Positions 39,589 through 47,507 of a DNA stretch of 64,000 nucleotides are shown piece after piece. The DNA is taken from the NCBI GenBank assembly GCA_016721005.1, contig JADKJM010000014.1:186001-250000 (forward strand), given 5' to 3'. This stretch comes from Flavobacteriales bacterium (GTDB lineage Bacteria; Bacteroidota; Bacteroidia; Flavobacteriales_F; PHOS-HE28). Position 1 is the stretch's first letter; each line of letters opens with the position of its first letter. A model generated the notes under the pieces. It had not been told where the DNA came from. It worked only from the letters and a program-made list of their open reading frames with translations, and ran no database searches. Position numbers and translations under genes: made by a program.

Positions 39589-40075
39589 ACTGGCCCTTGC
39601 AGGGAACTGGATATGCTCCCATGAGGCGCACTTCATTGGTGCTAAAGGAATAATACCAAGAGGAGTAATCCACTGGATTGGGCGGCGAGGTCATGGATTC
39701 GCCCGGCACAGCCATAAAGTCGCCAAGTGGACGTAGCACTTCTGATAACTCCTGACCATTGAAGCAAACCATTCTGCCGCGCAGGAAAGCGCAGCCGATT
39801 AGTTCATTCCGAGGTAGATGCTCTCTCATGGTGATTTCAAGAACGGGTGATTCACGCTGCATGCGAGAGCTAACAAGCCAGAACAACGTCGAGTCGTGCG
39901 AAGGGCAGTTAAGCTCACGCGTGATAAGCGAGTCCAGTAGGTTGTTGAGTGCCTCGTTCAAAATCTCGACTCGTTGAGTTGATTGCAACGTGCGACTACC
40001 TACGCATTGACCCTTTGCAGCGATTGAGGCTACTTCGCACAACGATAATGATGCTATCAAGACCAGTCGGACCAT
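39587..40075 (-). CDS. Exported hypothetical protein next to RHS junction
   Basis: This 162-residue protein has an N-terminal signal (MVRLVLIASLSLCEVASIAA) followed by a soluble domain with Cys residues (QCVGSRTLQ, NCPSHDS, GCAFLRGRMVCFNG). No family recognised. It starts 12 bases after the preceding small gene and ends at an RHS junction repeat, so it may be the immunity or accessory gene of a displaced RHS tip. Confidence 0.55.
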   Translation of the reverse strand: MVRLVLIASLSLCEVASIAAKGQCVGSRTLQSTQRVEILNEALNNLLDSLITRELNCPSHDSTLFWLVSSRMQRESPVLEITMREHLPRNELIGCAFLRGRMVCFNGQELSEVLRPLGDFMAVPGESMTSPPNPVDYSSWYYSFSTNEVRLMGAYPVPCKGQ

Positions 40076-40087
40076 GAACTCATTGGG

Positions 40088-40318
40088 TTATCGGGTAATC
40101 TCGATCTCCGGAAGGGTGTGGTGGAACATGATGTCAAAATCATCGATTTGAGAGTCCTTGTTGTAGTTGATGTAGGAGTTTGAACCCGCGCAGGGTGTTC
40201 GAAGATCGCCACCCTTGAAGGAAACCTCCGTAGTGGTCTCGGTCCGTGCGCGGCTCTTGCGCGTGGCCAAGGAGCGGAGCCTGCGGTTCGAAGCGACAAG
40301 CACTAACCTATTCATCAT
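40088..40318 (-). CDS. Small hypothetical protein coupled to the heptad-repeat gene
   Basis: This 76-residue protein begins MMNRLVLVASNRRLRSL with an Arg-rich N-terminus and an acidic/aromatic C-terminus (YINYNKDSQIDDFDIMFHH). Its ATG overlaps the upstream stop codon (ATGA). That overlap is the main evidence that both frames are genuine. No family recognised. Confidence 0.5.
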   Translation of the reverse strand: MMNRLVLVASNRRLRSLATRKSRARTETTTEVSFKGGDLRTPCAGSNSYINYNKDSQIDDFDIMFHHTLPEIEITR

Positions 40319-40855
40319 GGCACACCTTTCCCGCCAAGGTAGCCTAACCAACTCTTACGTGCGGACCGGGCCCAAGTGCATCTCCCATCCAGCACCGCCC
40401 ATCCCCATCGCACCGGATCACACACTTCTTGTTCCAACTCAACCCTCAATTGTTCAAGGTCAAGCGCTCTTTGCGTCAACTCCAGCACCGTTTGCGACGA
40501 GTGGAGCGTCGATTGTTCCAACTCGAGCCTTGATTGTTCCAACTCAAGCGCCGTTTGTTCCAACTTGAGCGCCGTTTGCGAGAGGTTGAGCGCCATTGGC
40601 TTCAACTCGTGCCGCATCCGTTCCAAGTTGAGGATCGATCGCGCGAGGTCAAGCGGCGATCGTTCGGGGTCGAGCGGCGATCGCATCAACTCAAGCAACG
40701 TTTGCTTCATCTCGAGCGGCGATCGCACCAACTCAAGCGGCGTTTGCGAGAACTCGAGCGTTGATCGTACCCGACTCGAGCACGAGTTGCGCGAGGTCGA
40801 GACGCGATCGCACAAGGTCAAGCGTCAATTGTTCGAGGTGGAGCGGCGATCGCAT
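40315..40855 (-). CDS. Heptad-repeat protein encoded by a 21-bp tandem array (one frameshift)
   Basis: On the minus strand the 21-bp array reads as repeated seven-residue units of the form (S/T)-x-L-(E/D/N/K)-L-x-(Q/R), for example TPLELMR, SPLDLAR, TALELEQ, SRLELEQ. Leucine positions use CTC, CTT and TTG interchangeably, which suggests selection on the protein. After the repeats come about 37 residues (VCDPVRWGWAVLDGRCTW...) and a stop overlapping the next start (ATGA). A single extra base near 40771 shifts the frame, so the earliest ~25 residues are in another frame. Whether the product is made is unknown. Confidence 0.5.
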
Positions 40856-40912
40856 CAACTCGAGCGGCGTTCGCGACAGATGAAGCGTCGTTTGCGAGAT
40901 CGCGGACTACGG
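40429..40912. repeat. 21-bp tandem repeat array, 23 units
   Basis: Units are close to TYGCRNCAACTCGAGCGGCG plus one base and hold period 21 throughout, except for one 22-base unit at 40765-40786. The plus-strand frame also gives Leu/Val-Arg heptads but has two TGA codons, where the minus frame shows only synonymous TCG to TCA changes. Confidence 0.92.
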
Positions 40913-41016
40913 ATCAGCGGATCGCTATCCCCCTCTCACCGGGCCAAGGGATCCATGTTCGCTGGCCTACCTCCAATTGCAGGCTCTCTCAGGCGCCTGC
41001 GGCGCATCAAGCTCGC

Positions 41017-42162
41017 CTACCCCCTCAACACATTCCTGCTGATCACCAGCTTCTGCACCTCGCTGGTGCCTTCCCCGATGGTGCAGAGCTTGCTGTCGCG
41101 GTAGAATTTCTCCACGGGGAAATCCTTGGTGTAGCCGTAGCCGCCGTGGATCTGCACGGCCTCATTGCTGGCATACACGGCCACTTCGCTGGCGTAGTAC
41201 TTCGCCATGGCGCTTTCGGTGGTCATCTTCTGCCCGCGGTTCTTGAGGTCCGAGGCTTGTTGGATCAGCAATTCCGACGCTTCGATGCGCGTGGCCATGT
41301 CGGCAAGCTTGAAGGCGATGACCTGGAAGTTCGCGATGGCCTGGCCGAACTGCTGGCGCTCCTTGGCGTATTTCACGCTGGCGTCGAACGCGCCCTTGGC
41401 GATGCCTAAGCTGAGCGCCGCGATGCTGATGCGGCCGCCATCCAGCACTTTCATGGCCTGCTGGAACCCTTCGCCCTCCTTGCCCAGGATGTTCTCCTCG
41501 GATACGCGGCAATCCTCGAAGATCACCTCCGCCGTTTCGCTGGCGCGCATGCCGAGCTTGTTCTCCTTCTTGCCGGCCTTCATGCCCGGTGTGCCGCGCT
41601 CCACCACGAACGTGGTCATGCCCTTGCTGTCGAGTAGTTCGCCGGTGCGGGCGATCACCACCACTACATCGCTGCTCTTGCCGTGGGTGATCCAGCACTT
41701 GGTGCCGTTCAGGATCCACTCCTTCCCTTCCTTGCGCGCGGTACACTTCATGCGCATCGCATCACTACCCGTACTGGGTTCGGTGATCGCCCATGCGCCG
41801 AGCCATTCGCCGGTGGCGAGTTTGGTGAGCCACTTGGTCTTCTGCTCGTGGCTGCCGAAGTAGTTGATGTGGCCGGTGCAGAGCGAATTGTGCGCCGCCA
41901 CGCTAAGGCCGATGCTTCCGCAGATGCGCGATACCTCCACGATGGTATCCACGTACTCGAAATAGCCGAGGCCCGCGCCGCCATATTGCTCCGGCACGAA
42001 CACGCCCATCATCCCCGCAGGACCGAAGTGGTCCGTGAAGAGTTCCTTGGGGAAGTGCTGGCTCTCGTCCCACTCCATCACATGCGGACGCACTTCGCGT
42101 TCGCAGAGGTCGCGCACGGCTTGTGCGATCATCGTCCGGTTCTCGGTGGTGGCGAATTCCAT
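41017..42162 (-). CDS. Acyl-CoA dehydrogenase
   Basis: This 381-residue flavoenzyme is of family length. It has the FAD-binding AWAITEPSTGSDA, CWITHGKSSDVVVV, RQQFGQAIANFQ, and the C-terminal VQIHGGYGYTKDFPVEKFYRD followed by IGEGTSEVQKLVISR, where the catalytic-base Glu is expected in EGT. It oxidises acyl-CoA to enoyl-CoA and passes electrons to ETF. Short- or branched-chain preference cannot be fixed. It follows apt by three bases. Confidence 0.93.
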   Translation of the reverse strand: MEFATTENRTMIAQAVRDLCEREVRPHVMEWDESQHFPKELFTDHFGPAGMMGVFVPEQYGGAGLGYFEYVDTIVEVSRICGSIGLSVAAHNSLCTGHINYFGSHEQKTKWLTKLATGEWLGAWAITEPSTGSDAMRMKCTARKEGKEWILNGTKCWITHGKSSDVVVVIARTGELLDSKGMTTFVVERGTPGMKAGKKENKLGMRASETAEVIFEDCRVSEENILGKEGEGFQQAMKVLDGGRISIAALSLGIAKGAFDASVKYAKERQQFGQAIANFQVIAFKLADMATRIEASELLIQQASDLKNRGQKMTTESAMAKYYASEVAVYASNEAVQIHGGYGYTKDFPVEKFYRDSKLCTIGEGTSEVQKLVISRNVLRG

Positions 42163-42165
42163 GGG

Positions 42166-42699
42166 CTAGTATGTGATCAGGTTCACCACGTGGGCGTTGT
42201 ATTGCTTCAAACGGTCCATGCCGTGGAGGAAAGAGAGTTCAATGAGGAAGGAGAAAGCCGTGACGATGCCGCCTTGCATACGCACCAGTTCGGCCGCTGC
42301 CGCTGCCGTGCCGCCGGTGGCGAGGAGATCATCGTGGACCATCACGCGCATGCCGGGCTTCACGCTGTCCACATGCATCTCCACTTCGGCGCTGCCGTAT
42401 TCGAGGTCGTACTTGGTGCTCACGGTCTTCCAAGGCAGCTTGCCCTTCTTGCGCACGGTGAGGAAGGGAACGCCCATCGCCAGCGCGAGCGGCATCCCGA
42501 AGAGAAAGCCACGGCTCTCGATCCCGGCGATCGCGTCGATCGGGTTGTCCTGCAAGGCTTCGCGGAATCCTTCGGTGATGGCGCGGCAAAGGATCGGGTC
42601 CTCCAACACAGGCGTGATGTCGCGGAAGAGGATCCCGGGTTTCGGGAAGTCGGGGACCGCGCGGATCGTCTGCTCCAGTCGGCTTCGTAGTGCGGTCAC
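42166..42699 (-). CDS. apt: Adenine phosphoribosyltransferase
   Basis: This 177-residue protein begins MTALRSRLEQTIRAVPDFPKPGI and has the PRPP-binding loop VMVHDDLLATGGTA at 119-132, plus GIESRGFLFG. It salvages adenine to AMP. It overlaps the upstream gene by four bases. Confidence 0.95.
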   Translation of the reverse strand: MTALRSRLEQTIRAVPDFPKPGILFRDITPVLEDPILCRAITEGFREALQDNPIDAIAGIESRGFLFGMPLALAMGVPFLTVRKKGKLPWKTVSTKYDLEYGSAEVEMHVDSVKPGMRVMVHDDLLATGGTAAAAAELVRMQGGIVTAFSFLIELSFLHGMDRLKQYNAHVVNLITY

Positions 42700-43667
42700 T
42701 CCACGGTGAGGTAAGGCGCAAGTTTACGGAAGACCTCCTCGTCCACGAGTGCGCAGCCCTTGATATCCGCGACTTGCTTGAACGCGCCGTGTTGCATGCG
42801 GTATGCGATGAGCGGCTTGGCGATCTTCCAACGCGCATAGGGATGCGCCGCGAGTTCCTCCACGGTGCAGGTGTTGATCGGGATGCGGCGCATCATCAAC
42901 GTATCCACGACCAGCAATTCCTTCAGTTTGATCACCGCATCGGGCTTGTCCTTCAGGACGAAGACCTCGGCGAGTTGATCCAGCGAATGGAAACCGCCCA
43001 GCATGTCGCGATATTTCACGATGCCCCGCGCGAATGAGGGTCCGATGCCAGGCAGGGCGACGAGCGAAAGCGTATCGGCCGTGTTCACTTCCACCTTGCG
43101 GAAGGCAGGGCGTTCGTACGCGACGTATTCCTTCTTCGGCCAGCGTGACGTGGTGTCGCGCTCGTACTTCGGTCGGTCCGGATAGGTCCGGCGTTCGATG
43201 CTGTCCGGTAACAGGATGAAGGGCATGAGGCGTTCCACCTGTTCCGGTTTCAGACTGTACATCTTCCCCAGATCCTTCTTTGTTCGGAAGCGACCGCCTT
43301 TGCTCTTGTAGTGCTCCAGTCCATCGATCTGCCGATCGGTGAGCCCGAGTTGCTTCCATTGGTCGCGGTCGATGGTGTTCGGATCGAAGGGGAAGGGTTC
43401 GGCGAGGATCACGGTGGTGTCCGCAACACTCCGCGCAGCCATCCAGGCCTCCATCTCTTTGCGGATCGATCCGAGGTTCGCGATCTCGGGTTTGAGGAAC
43501 CATTGCTGGTGGATGTACCAACCCAGCAGGATCAGGAACAAACCCATCAACGTCACGGTGCCGCGACGTTCACCGGCGTGTAGTGCGAAGAGATCCTTGA
43601 ACTGTTCCTTGAATGGCCGACGCGCGAAATCCGCGTGCTCCCGTTGGCGGTCCGTCGGCTTGGCCAT
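42696..43667 (-). CDS. Membrane-anchored helix-hairpin-helix protein (ComEA-like)
   Basis: This 323-residue protein has one membrane span near residues 38-55 (GTVTLMGLFLILLGWYIH) and then three helix-hairpin-helix modules: DRQIDGLEHYKSKGGRFRTK, VNTADTLSLVALPGIGPSFA and a third (INTCTVEELAAHPYARWKIA). Family members bind DNA without sequence preference; a role in DNA uptake or envelope-associated DNA binding is possible. First gene of an HhH-apt-acyl-CoA dehydrogenase operon. Confidence 0.85.
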   Translation of the reverse strand: MAKPTDRQREHADFARRPFKEQFKDLFALHAGERRGTVTLMGLFLILLGWYIHQQWFLKPEIANLGSIRKEMEAWMAARSVADTTVILAEPFPFDPNTIDRDQWKQLGLTDRQIDGLEHYKSKGGRFRTKKDLGKMYSLKPEQVERLMPFILLPDSIERRTYPDRPKYERDTTSRWPKKEYVAYERPAFRKVEVNTADTLSLVALPGIGPSFARGIVKYRDMLGGFHSLDQLAEVFVLKDKPDAVIKLKELLVVDTLMMRRIPINTCTVEELAAHPYARWKIAKPLIAYRMQHGAFKQVADIKGCALVDEEVFRKLAPYLTVE

Positions 43668-43670
43668 GAC

Positions 43671-43699
43671 GAAAGATAGCCGGGAACATGATCCCGCAA
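43671..43699 (-). promoter_or_regulatory. Probable promoter of the HhH-apt-ACAD operon
   Basis: TTG (43699-43697), 18 bases, then TATCTTTC (43678-43671), one mismatch from TAnnTTTG. The predicted start falls at or next to the ATG, implying a leaderless or very short leader mRNA. Confidence 0.5.
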
Positions 43700-43708
43700 A
43701 GCAGGACC

Positions 43709-44611
43709 TTACTTCTCCAACTGGCCCCGCAGGACGGCCAAGCCCTCTTCGAAGCCCCTTGGCGCATAACCCAACTCGCGATGGGCCTTGTCCAGCACGA
43801 AGCCGGTCTTCGGCGGGCGCTTGGCGGGTTGACCGAGCGAATCACTCTTCACCGGTGATACGACGGAGGTATCCAGCTTGAAGAAGGCCCCGACACGCAT
43901 CACCAGTTCCAGGATGCTCATACCATCAGGCCCGCTGAGGTTGAAGATGCCCGTGGCGCCGCGCTTCGCAATGCGGATGCAGCCATCGGCGAGATCCTCG
44001 GCTAGCGTGGGCATGCGCCATTGATCATCCACCACCTTGATCGGTTCGCCTTTCTCCAAGGCACTCTTCGCCCAGAGCACCACATTGCTCCTACTCAATC
44101 CTTCGGCGATGCCATACACGATGATGGTGCGGGCAATGGCCCACTTGGCCAGTCCTGCGTTCAACACCAAGCGTTCGCCTTCGAGCTTGCTGTGCCCGTA
44201 GATGCTCAGCGGCGCGGCTGCATCCTCTTCGCGGTACGGTCCGTTCTCGCCGTCGAAGATGAAGTCGGTACTGAGAAAGATGAAATGGCTATGATGTCGT
44301 TTCGCGGCGTTCACGAGATGCTCCGTCGCGGTCACGTTCTGCAGTTTGCACGCGACCGGGTCCAGTTCGCAGGCGTCCACATTCGTCATGGCTGCGGTGT
44401 GGATCACGACCTCCGGCTTAACGGCATCGAAGACCGCATCCACTTCAGCCTGCACCGTGATGTCCATGGAACGATACCGGGCATCGAGCGCTTGCGGCGT
44501 GCGATCCACGCCCCGCGAAGTAGCGATCAGTTCCACTGCGGGATCCTTCCGCAATGCGGCGATCAGCTTTTGGCCCAACAATCCATTCGAACCGGTGATG
44601 AGGATGCGCAC
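43709..44611 (-). CDS. RmlD-type sugar-nucleotide reductase (dTDP-4-dehydrorhamnose reductase family)
   Basis: This 300-residue SDR starts at GTG. It has the Rossmann motif MRILITGSNGLLGQKL (residues 1-16), HTAAMTNVDACE, FLSTDFIFDG and the catalytic YGHSKLEGE (YxxxK). The C-terminal part matches the RmlD substrate lobe (FNLSGPDGMSI). It likely reduces a dTDP-4-keto sugar for surface polysaccharide, but no rml neighbours are present. A 5' fragment of a related gene lies 2.1 kb away. Confidence 0.88.
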   Translation of the reverse strand: MRILITGSNGLLGQKLIAALRKDPAVELIATSRGVDRTPQALDARYRSMDITVQAEVDAVFDAVKPEVVIHTAAMTNVDACELDPVACKLQNVTATEHLVNAAKRHHSHFIFLSTDFIFDGENGPYREEDAAAPLSIYGHSKLEGERLVLNAGLAKWAIARTIIVYGIAEGLSRSNVVLWAKSALEKGEPIKVVDDQWRMPTLAEDLADGCIRIAKRGATGIFNLSGPDGMSILELVMRVGAFFKLDTSVVSPVKSDSLGQPAKRPPKTGFVLDKAHRELGYAPRGFEEGLAVLRGQLEK

Positions 44612-44719
44612 GCGACGAAGATGCGGAAGGACCGGCGAAGATCCGTACTGATCCATCGCCCCGATCGAACCTATTCCCCACTCGCGTGTAGAACTACGCA
44701 TCACTTCCACACCCGGACC

Positions 44720-46630
44720 ATGCGATCACCGATCCTCGCCACCCTCCTCTTCTGCACCACCATCGCGACACACGCGCAATCCATCAGCGGCAACCTGAAC
44801 GAGCGCACTTCGCGGAGCGCCCTGGGCTACGGCAACGTGGACATCTACCGCGGTGATGAACTGATAGCCTCCGTCCTCACCGATCGGGATGGCAACTTCA
44901 ATGTGCGCTTGGACACCGGGGCCTACCGTTGCGTGGTCCACTACGACGGATATGAGTCCGAAACGAAAATGGTCCATGTGAGAGCCGATGAAAAGGTCGA
45001 CTTCTCGGTGAAGGAGGATGCGCGGAAGCCACGGCGGGAAAGGAGCGAGGCCATGGGGTCGGGGATCGCTAGGGCGCATGATAGGCCCACGGGCAGGTCC
45101 ACGTTCGCGACACCTGTTTCCAAAGTGTACTTGGACATGGACATGCCTTCACCGGGGGAACCGGCCATGGGCTTCTTCTCGGCGGATCGTCGGGGCCCGA
45201 TGAAGGAGGATGCGGGCTACGGCGTGCTCACCGCCGGAGAGGTCAATGACTTTGCGAAGTGGACCCTCTGGCAGGACATCGCCGAGAACACCTTGGGAGC
45301 CTTGAAAGACCTTTGGGCGATCGCACCGACCGGCCGGTACACGCTGGATCTGCAGACCCAACGCGGGCTGCCGATCGCCGATGCGGTGGTCCGCTTGAAA
45401 CGGAAGGACGGCACGGTGCTCTTCAGCGCACGCACCGACAACACCGGGAAAGCGGAACTCTGGTCCACCTTGGATGCGAAGGCCGAAAAACCGGGCGGCC
45501 GGTTGATGATGGATGTGGAATACCAAGGCCGCACCACACGGATCGACCAGGTAATGCCCTTCGAACAAGCGGTGAACCACTTGGTGCTCGATGCTCCCTG
45601 CGGGCCGAGCGACAACGTGGATGTGGCCTTCGTGGTGGACGCCACCGGGTCCATGCAGGATGAGCTCAATTTCCTGACGGCCGAAATGAACGACATCATC
45701 TTCCGCTCCAAGCGGATCAGCGACCAGCTCAACTTCCGCTTCGCGAACGTGTTCTACCGCGACATTGGAAGTGAAGAGGAGTACACCACCCGGTGCATGG
45801 ATTTCAGCCGCGTGCTCTCCGCATCGGTCAACTTCATTTCCGACCAGGCGGCCGATGGCGGCGGTGATACCCCGGAAGCGGTGGAGGTGGCCTTGGATTC
45901 GGCGATCAACCACCTGTCGTGGAGCGCGGATGCCCGTGCGCGCATCATCCTGCTGATCCTTGATGCCGGTCCGCACATCACGCCGGAGATCCAGCAGAAA
46001 ATGCAGCGTCTTACCCGGCAGGCGGCGGACAAAGGCATTCGCATCATACCCATCACCGCCAGCGGAACGGACAAAGCCACCGAGTACCTGATGCGCACGC
46101 TGGCGTTGGGCACCAACGGCACCTACACCTTCCTCACCAACCACAGCGGCGTGGGCAACGACCACATTGAACCCACCACGGACCACTACGACGTGGAATC
46201 CTTGAACGACCTGCTGGTGCGTGTGCTGAAGAGCTACACCTACATGCCGGGCTGCGACCAACGGATCCCCGAACTGGAACTCGGCTACCCGGATTCGCTG
46301 GTGATGGATCCGCTCACCGCACAACGGACGGACTCCACCGCCTCAGGACCGATCAACGAATCCACCGGGCTGCCAACGGACTCCGTATCGATCCGCTGGA
46401 GCTACTACCCCAACCCGACGACCGGCATCGTACACATCACTGCGGAGGTGGACATCCCCGAACTCTACGTGACCGACCTCAGCGGGAAGTTGCTGCAATT
46501 GGTGAAAGGCGTGAAGGCTGACCTTCCGATGCGGATCGACCTGAGCGCTTACGCGACCGGGATCTACTTGATCCGCTATCCGTACGGCAAGGCGTGGTTG
46601 AGCGGGAAGGTGGTGTTGCAGCGGAGTTGA
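44720..46630 (+). CDS. Secreted VWA-domain protein with T9SS sorting domain
   Basis: This 636-residue protein has a signal peptide (MRSPILATLLFCTTIATHAQ), a carboxypeptidase-regulatory-like beta sandwich (about 22-100), a Pro/Arg-rich linker, a second sandwich (about 205-290) and a VWA domain with MIDAS DATGS at 307-311. The C-terminal type A sorting domain follows (SYYPNPTTGIVHI ... GIYLIRY). It should be a surface or released protein that binds ligands via a metal ion. Its neighbours on both sides carry related reductase sequence. Confidence 0.88.
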   Translation: MRSPILATLLFCTTIATHAQSISGNLNERTSRSALGYGNVDIYRGDELIASVLTDRDGNFNVRLDTGAYRCVVHYDGYESETKMVHVRADEKVDFSVKEDARKPRRERSEAMGSGIARAHDRPTGRSTFATPVSKVYLDMDMPSPGEPAMGFFSADRRGPMKEDAGYGVLTAGEVNDFAKWTLWQDIAENTLGALKDLWAIAPTGRYTLDLQTQRGLPIADAVVRLKRKDGTVLFSARTDNTGKAELWSTLDAKAEKPGGRLMMDVEYQGRTTRIDQVMPFEQAVNHLVLDAPCGPSDNVDVAFVVDATGSMQDELNFLTAEMNDIIFRSKRISDQLNFRFANVFYRDIGSEEEYTTRCMDFSRVLSASVNFISDQAADGGGDTPEAVEVALDSAINHLSWSADARARIILLILDAGPHITPEIQQKMQRLTRQAADKGIRIIPITASGTDKATEYLMRTLALGTNGTYTFLTNHSGVGNDHIEPTTDHYDVESLNDLLVRVLKSYTYMPGCDQRIPELELGYPDSLVMDPLTAQRTDSTASGPINESTGLPTDSVSIRWSYYPNPTTGIVHITAEVDIPELYVTDLSGKLLQLVKGVKADLPMRIDLSAYATGIYLIRYPYGKAWLSGKVVLQRS

Positions 46631-46674
46631 AGCGCACCTTGTATCACTTGAGCGGACGACCCGGAGGCGATCCC

Positions 46675-46800
46675 ATCACAACTCCCACACCGTGCTCCAC
46701 CGTGCGAGGTCGGGCCCAATTCCACTTCGGGATCCTTCCGCAATGCGGCGATCAGCTTCTGGCCGAGAAGTCCGTTGCTACCGGTGATGAGGATGCGCAT
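46675..46800 (-). pseudogene. Mosaic scar: 5' reductase fragment plus tail of the PspC gene
   Basis: Reading from 46800, the first 28 codons (MRILITGSNGLLGQKL...ALRKDP) match the RmlD-like gene start and then lose similarity. DNA differs at about ten mostly synonymous sites, so it stems from a diverged relative. Bases 46675-46698 are identical to 47094-47117, the last codons of the PspC-like gene. Confidence 0.75.
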
Positions 46801-46822
46801 TGCGCGGCGAAGATGGCGACGA

Positions 46823-47083
46823 TCAACGCCGCTTGCTTCCGGGCAACGCCCCTGCTACGGGCTTCTCCATGGGACCACGCAAGTGGATGATGAGCCCGTT
46901 GAGGAAGTTGCGCAGCACTTGGTCACCGGCGGGCTTATAGTTCGGGTGTTCCTCGTTCCGGAACAGGGCGTTCACCTCCGGCTCGCTCATACTGAAGTCC
47001 GCGAGCGCGAGGATCATCACTATGTCCGTATCGCGGAGCTTCAGGGCCACACGTAGCTTCTTGAGAATGTCGTTGTTGGTCAT
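46823..47083 (-). CDS. DUF1456 protein (YehS-like)
   Basis: This 86-residue protein, MTNNDILKKLRVALKLRDTD, continues with ILALADFSMSEPEVNALFR and YKPAGDQVLRNFLNGLI, matching one DUF1456 unit (bacterial members have one or two). Function unknown. It follows the PspC-like gene by 11 bases. Confidence 0.85.
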   Translation of the reverse strand: MTNNDILKKLRVALKLRDTDIVMILALADFSMSEPEVNALFRNEEHPNYKPAGDQVLRNFLNGLIIHLRGPMEKPVAGALPGSKRR

Positions 47084-47094
47084 GCGTGGCCTGA

Positions 47095-47325
47095 TCACAA
47101 CTCCCACACCGTGCTCCTCTTCTTGAACGGGTGCTTGATGCGCTCCTTGTGCTGGAGGACGAAGGCCATGATGAGGTAGAACACCAGGTGTACCCCGGCC
47201 GTGATGAAGCTCAGGTAGATGAAGCTGAGGCGGACCTGCTCGGTCTTGATGTTGAGCTTGCCGGCCCACCATTCACAAACGCCAAAGGCTTGCTTCTCGA
47301 ACCAGGTCTTGACGGAGGCGATCAT
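47095..47325 (-). CDS. PspC-domain membrane protein
   Basis: This 76-residue protein, MIASVKTWFEKQAFGVCEWW, has the PspC-like pattern GVCEWWAGKLNIKTEQVRLS followed by one membrane span (FIYLSFITAGVHLVFYLIMAF). Such proteins sense or respond to envelope stress. The start at 47325 is chosen over the ten-residue longer frame. Confidence 0.75.
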   Translation of the reverse strand: MIASVKTWFEKQAFGVCEWWAGKLNIKTEQVRLSFIYLSFITAGVHLVFYLIMAFVLQHKERIKHPFKKRSTVWEL

Positions 47326-47339
47326 GATCGGAAAGGATT

Positions 47340-47494
47340 GGCCGCAAAGGCGCAAAGGCGCGAAGGAATGCCACTATTCGAACTCATTGTCATCCTATGC
47401 TAATGAGTCGACCATAGAGGCGCAAAGGTGCGGAGAGGCGTTGACTGTGGTAGCTCTTCTCATTTCTTCTTTGCGACTTGGCGCCTTTGCGGCC
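47340..47494. repeat. MITE-like inverted-repeat element, 155 bp
   Basis: The left end GGCCGCAAAGGCGCAAAGGC and right end (reverse complement GGCCGCAAAGGCGCCAAGTC) form imperfect terminal inverted repeats. A further internal copy of GAGGCGCAAAGG lies in the middle. No coding capacity. Confidence 0.7.
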
Positions 47495-47507
47495 CAATAC
47501 CAAGGAC

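Noticed and set aside
40376..41104. 242-codon plus-strand frame over the 21-bp repeat
   Set aside because: Its Ser/Cys/Asn-rich translation changes style along its length and it runs into the acyl-CoA dehydrogenase gene on the other strand; the minus frame is better supported by the ATGA overlap.
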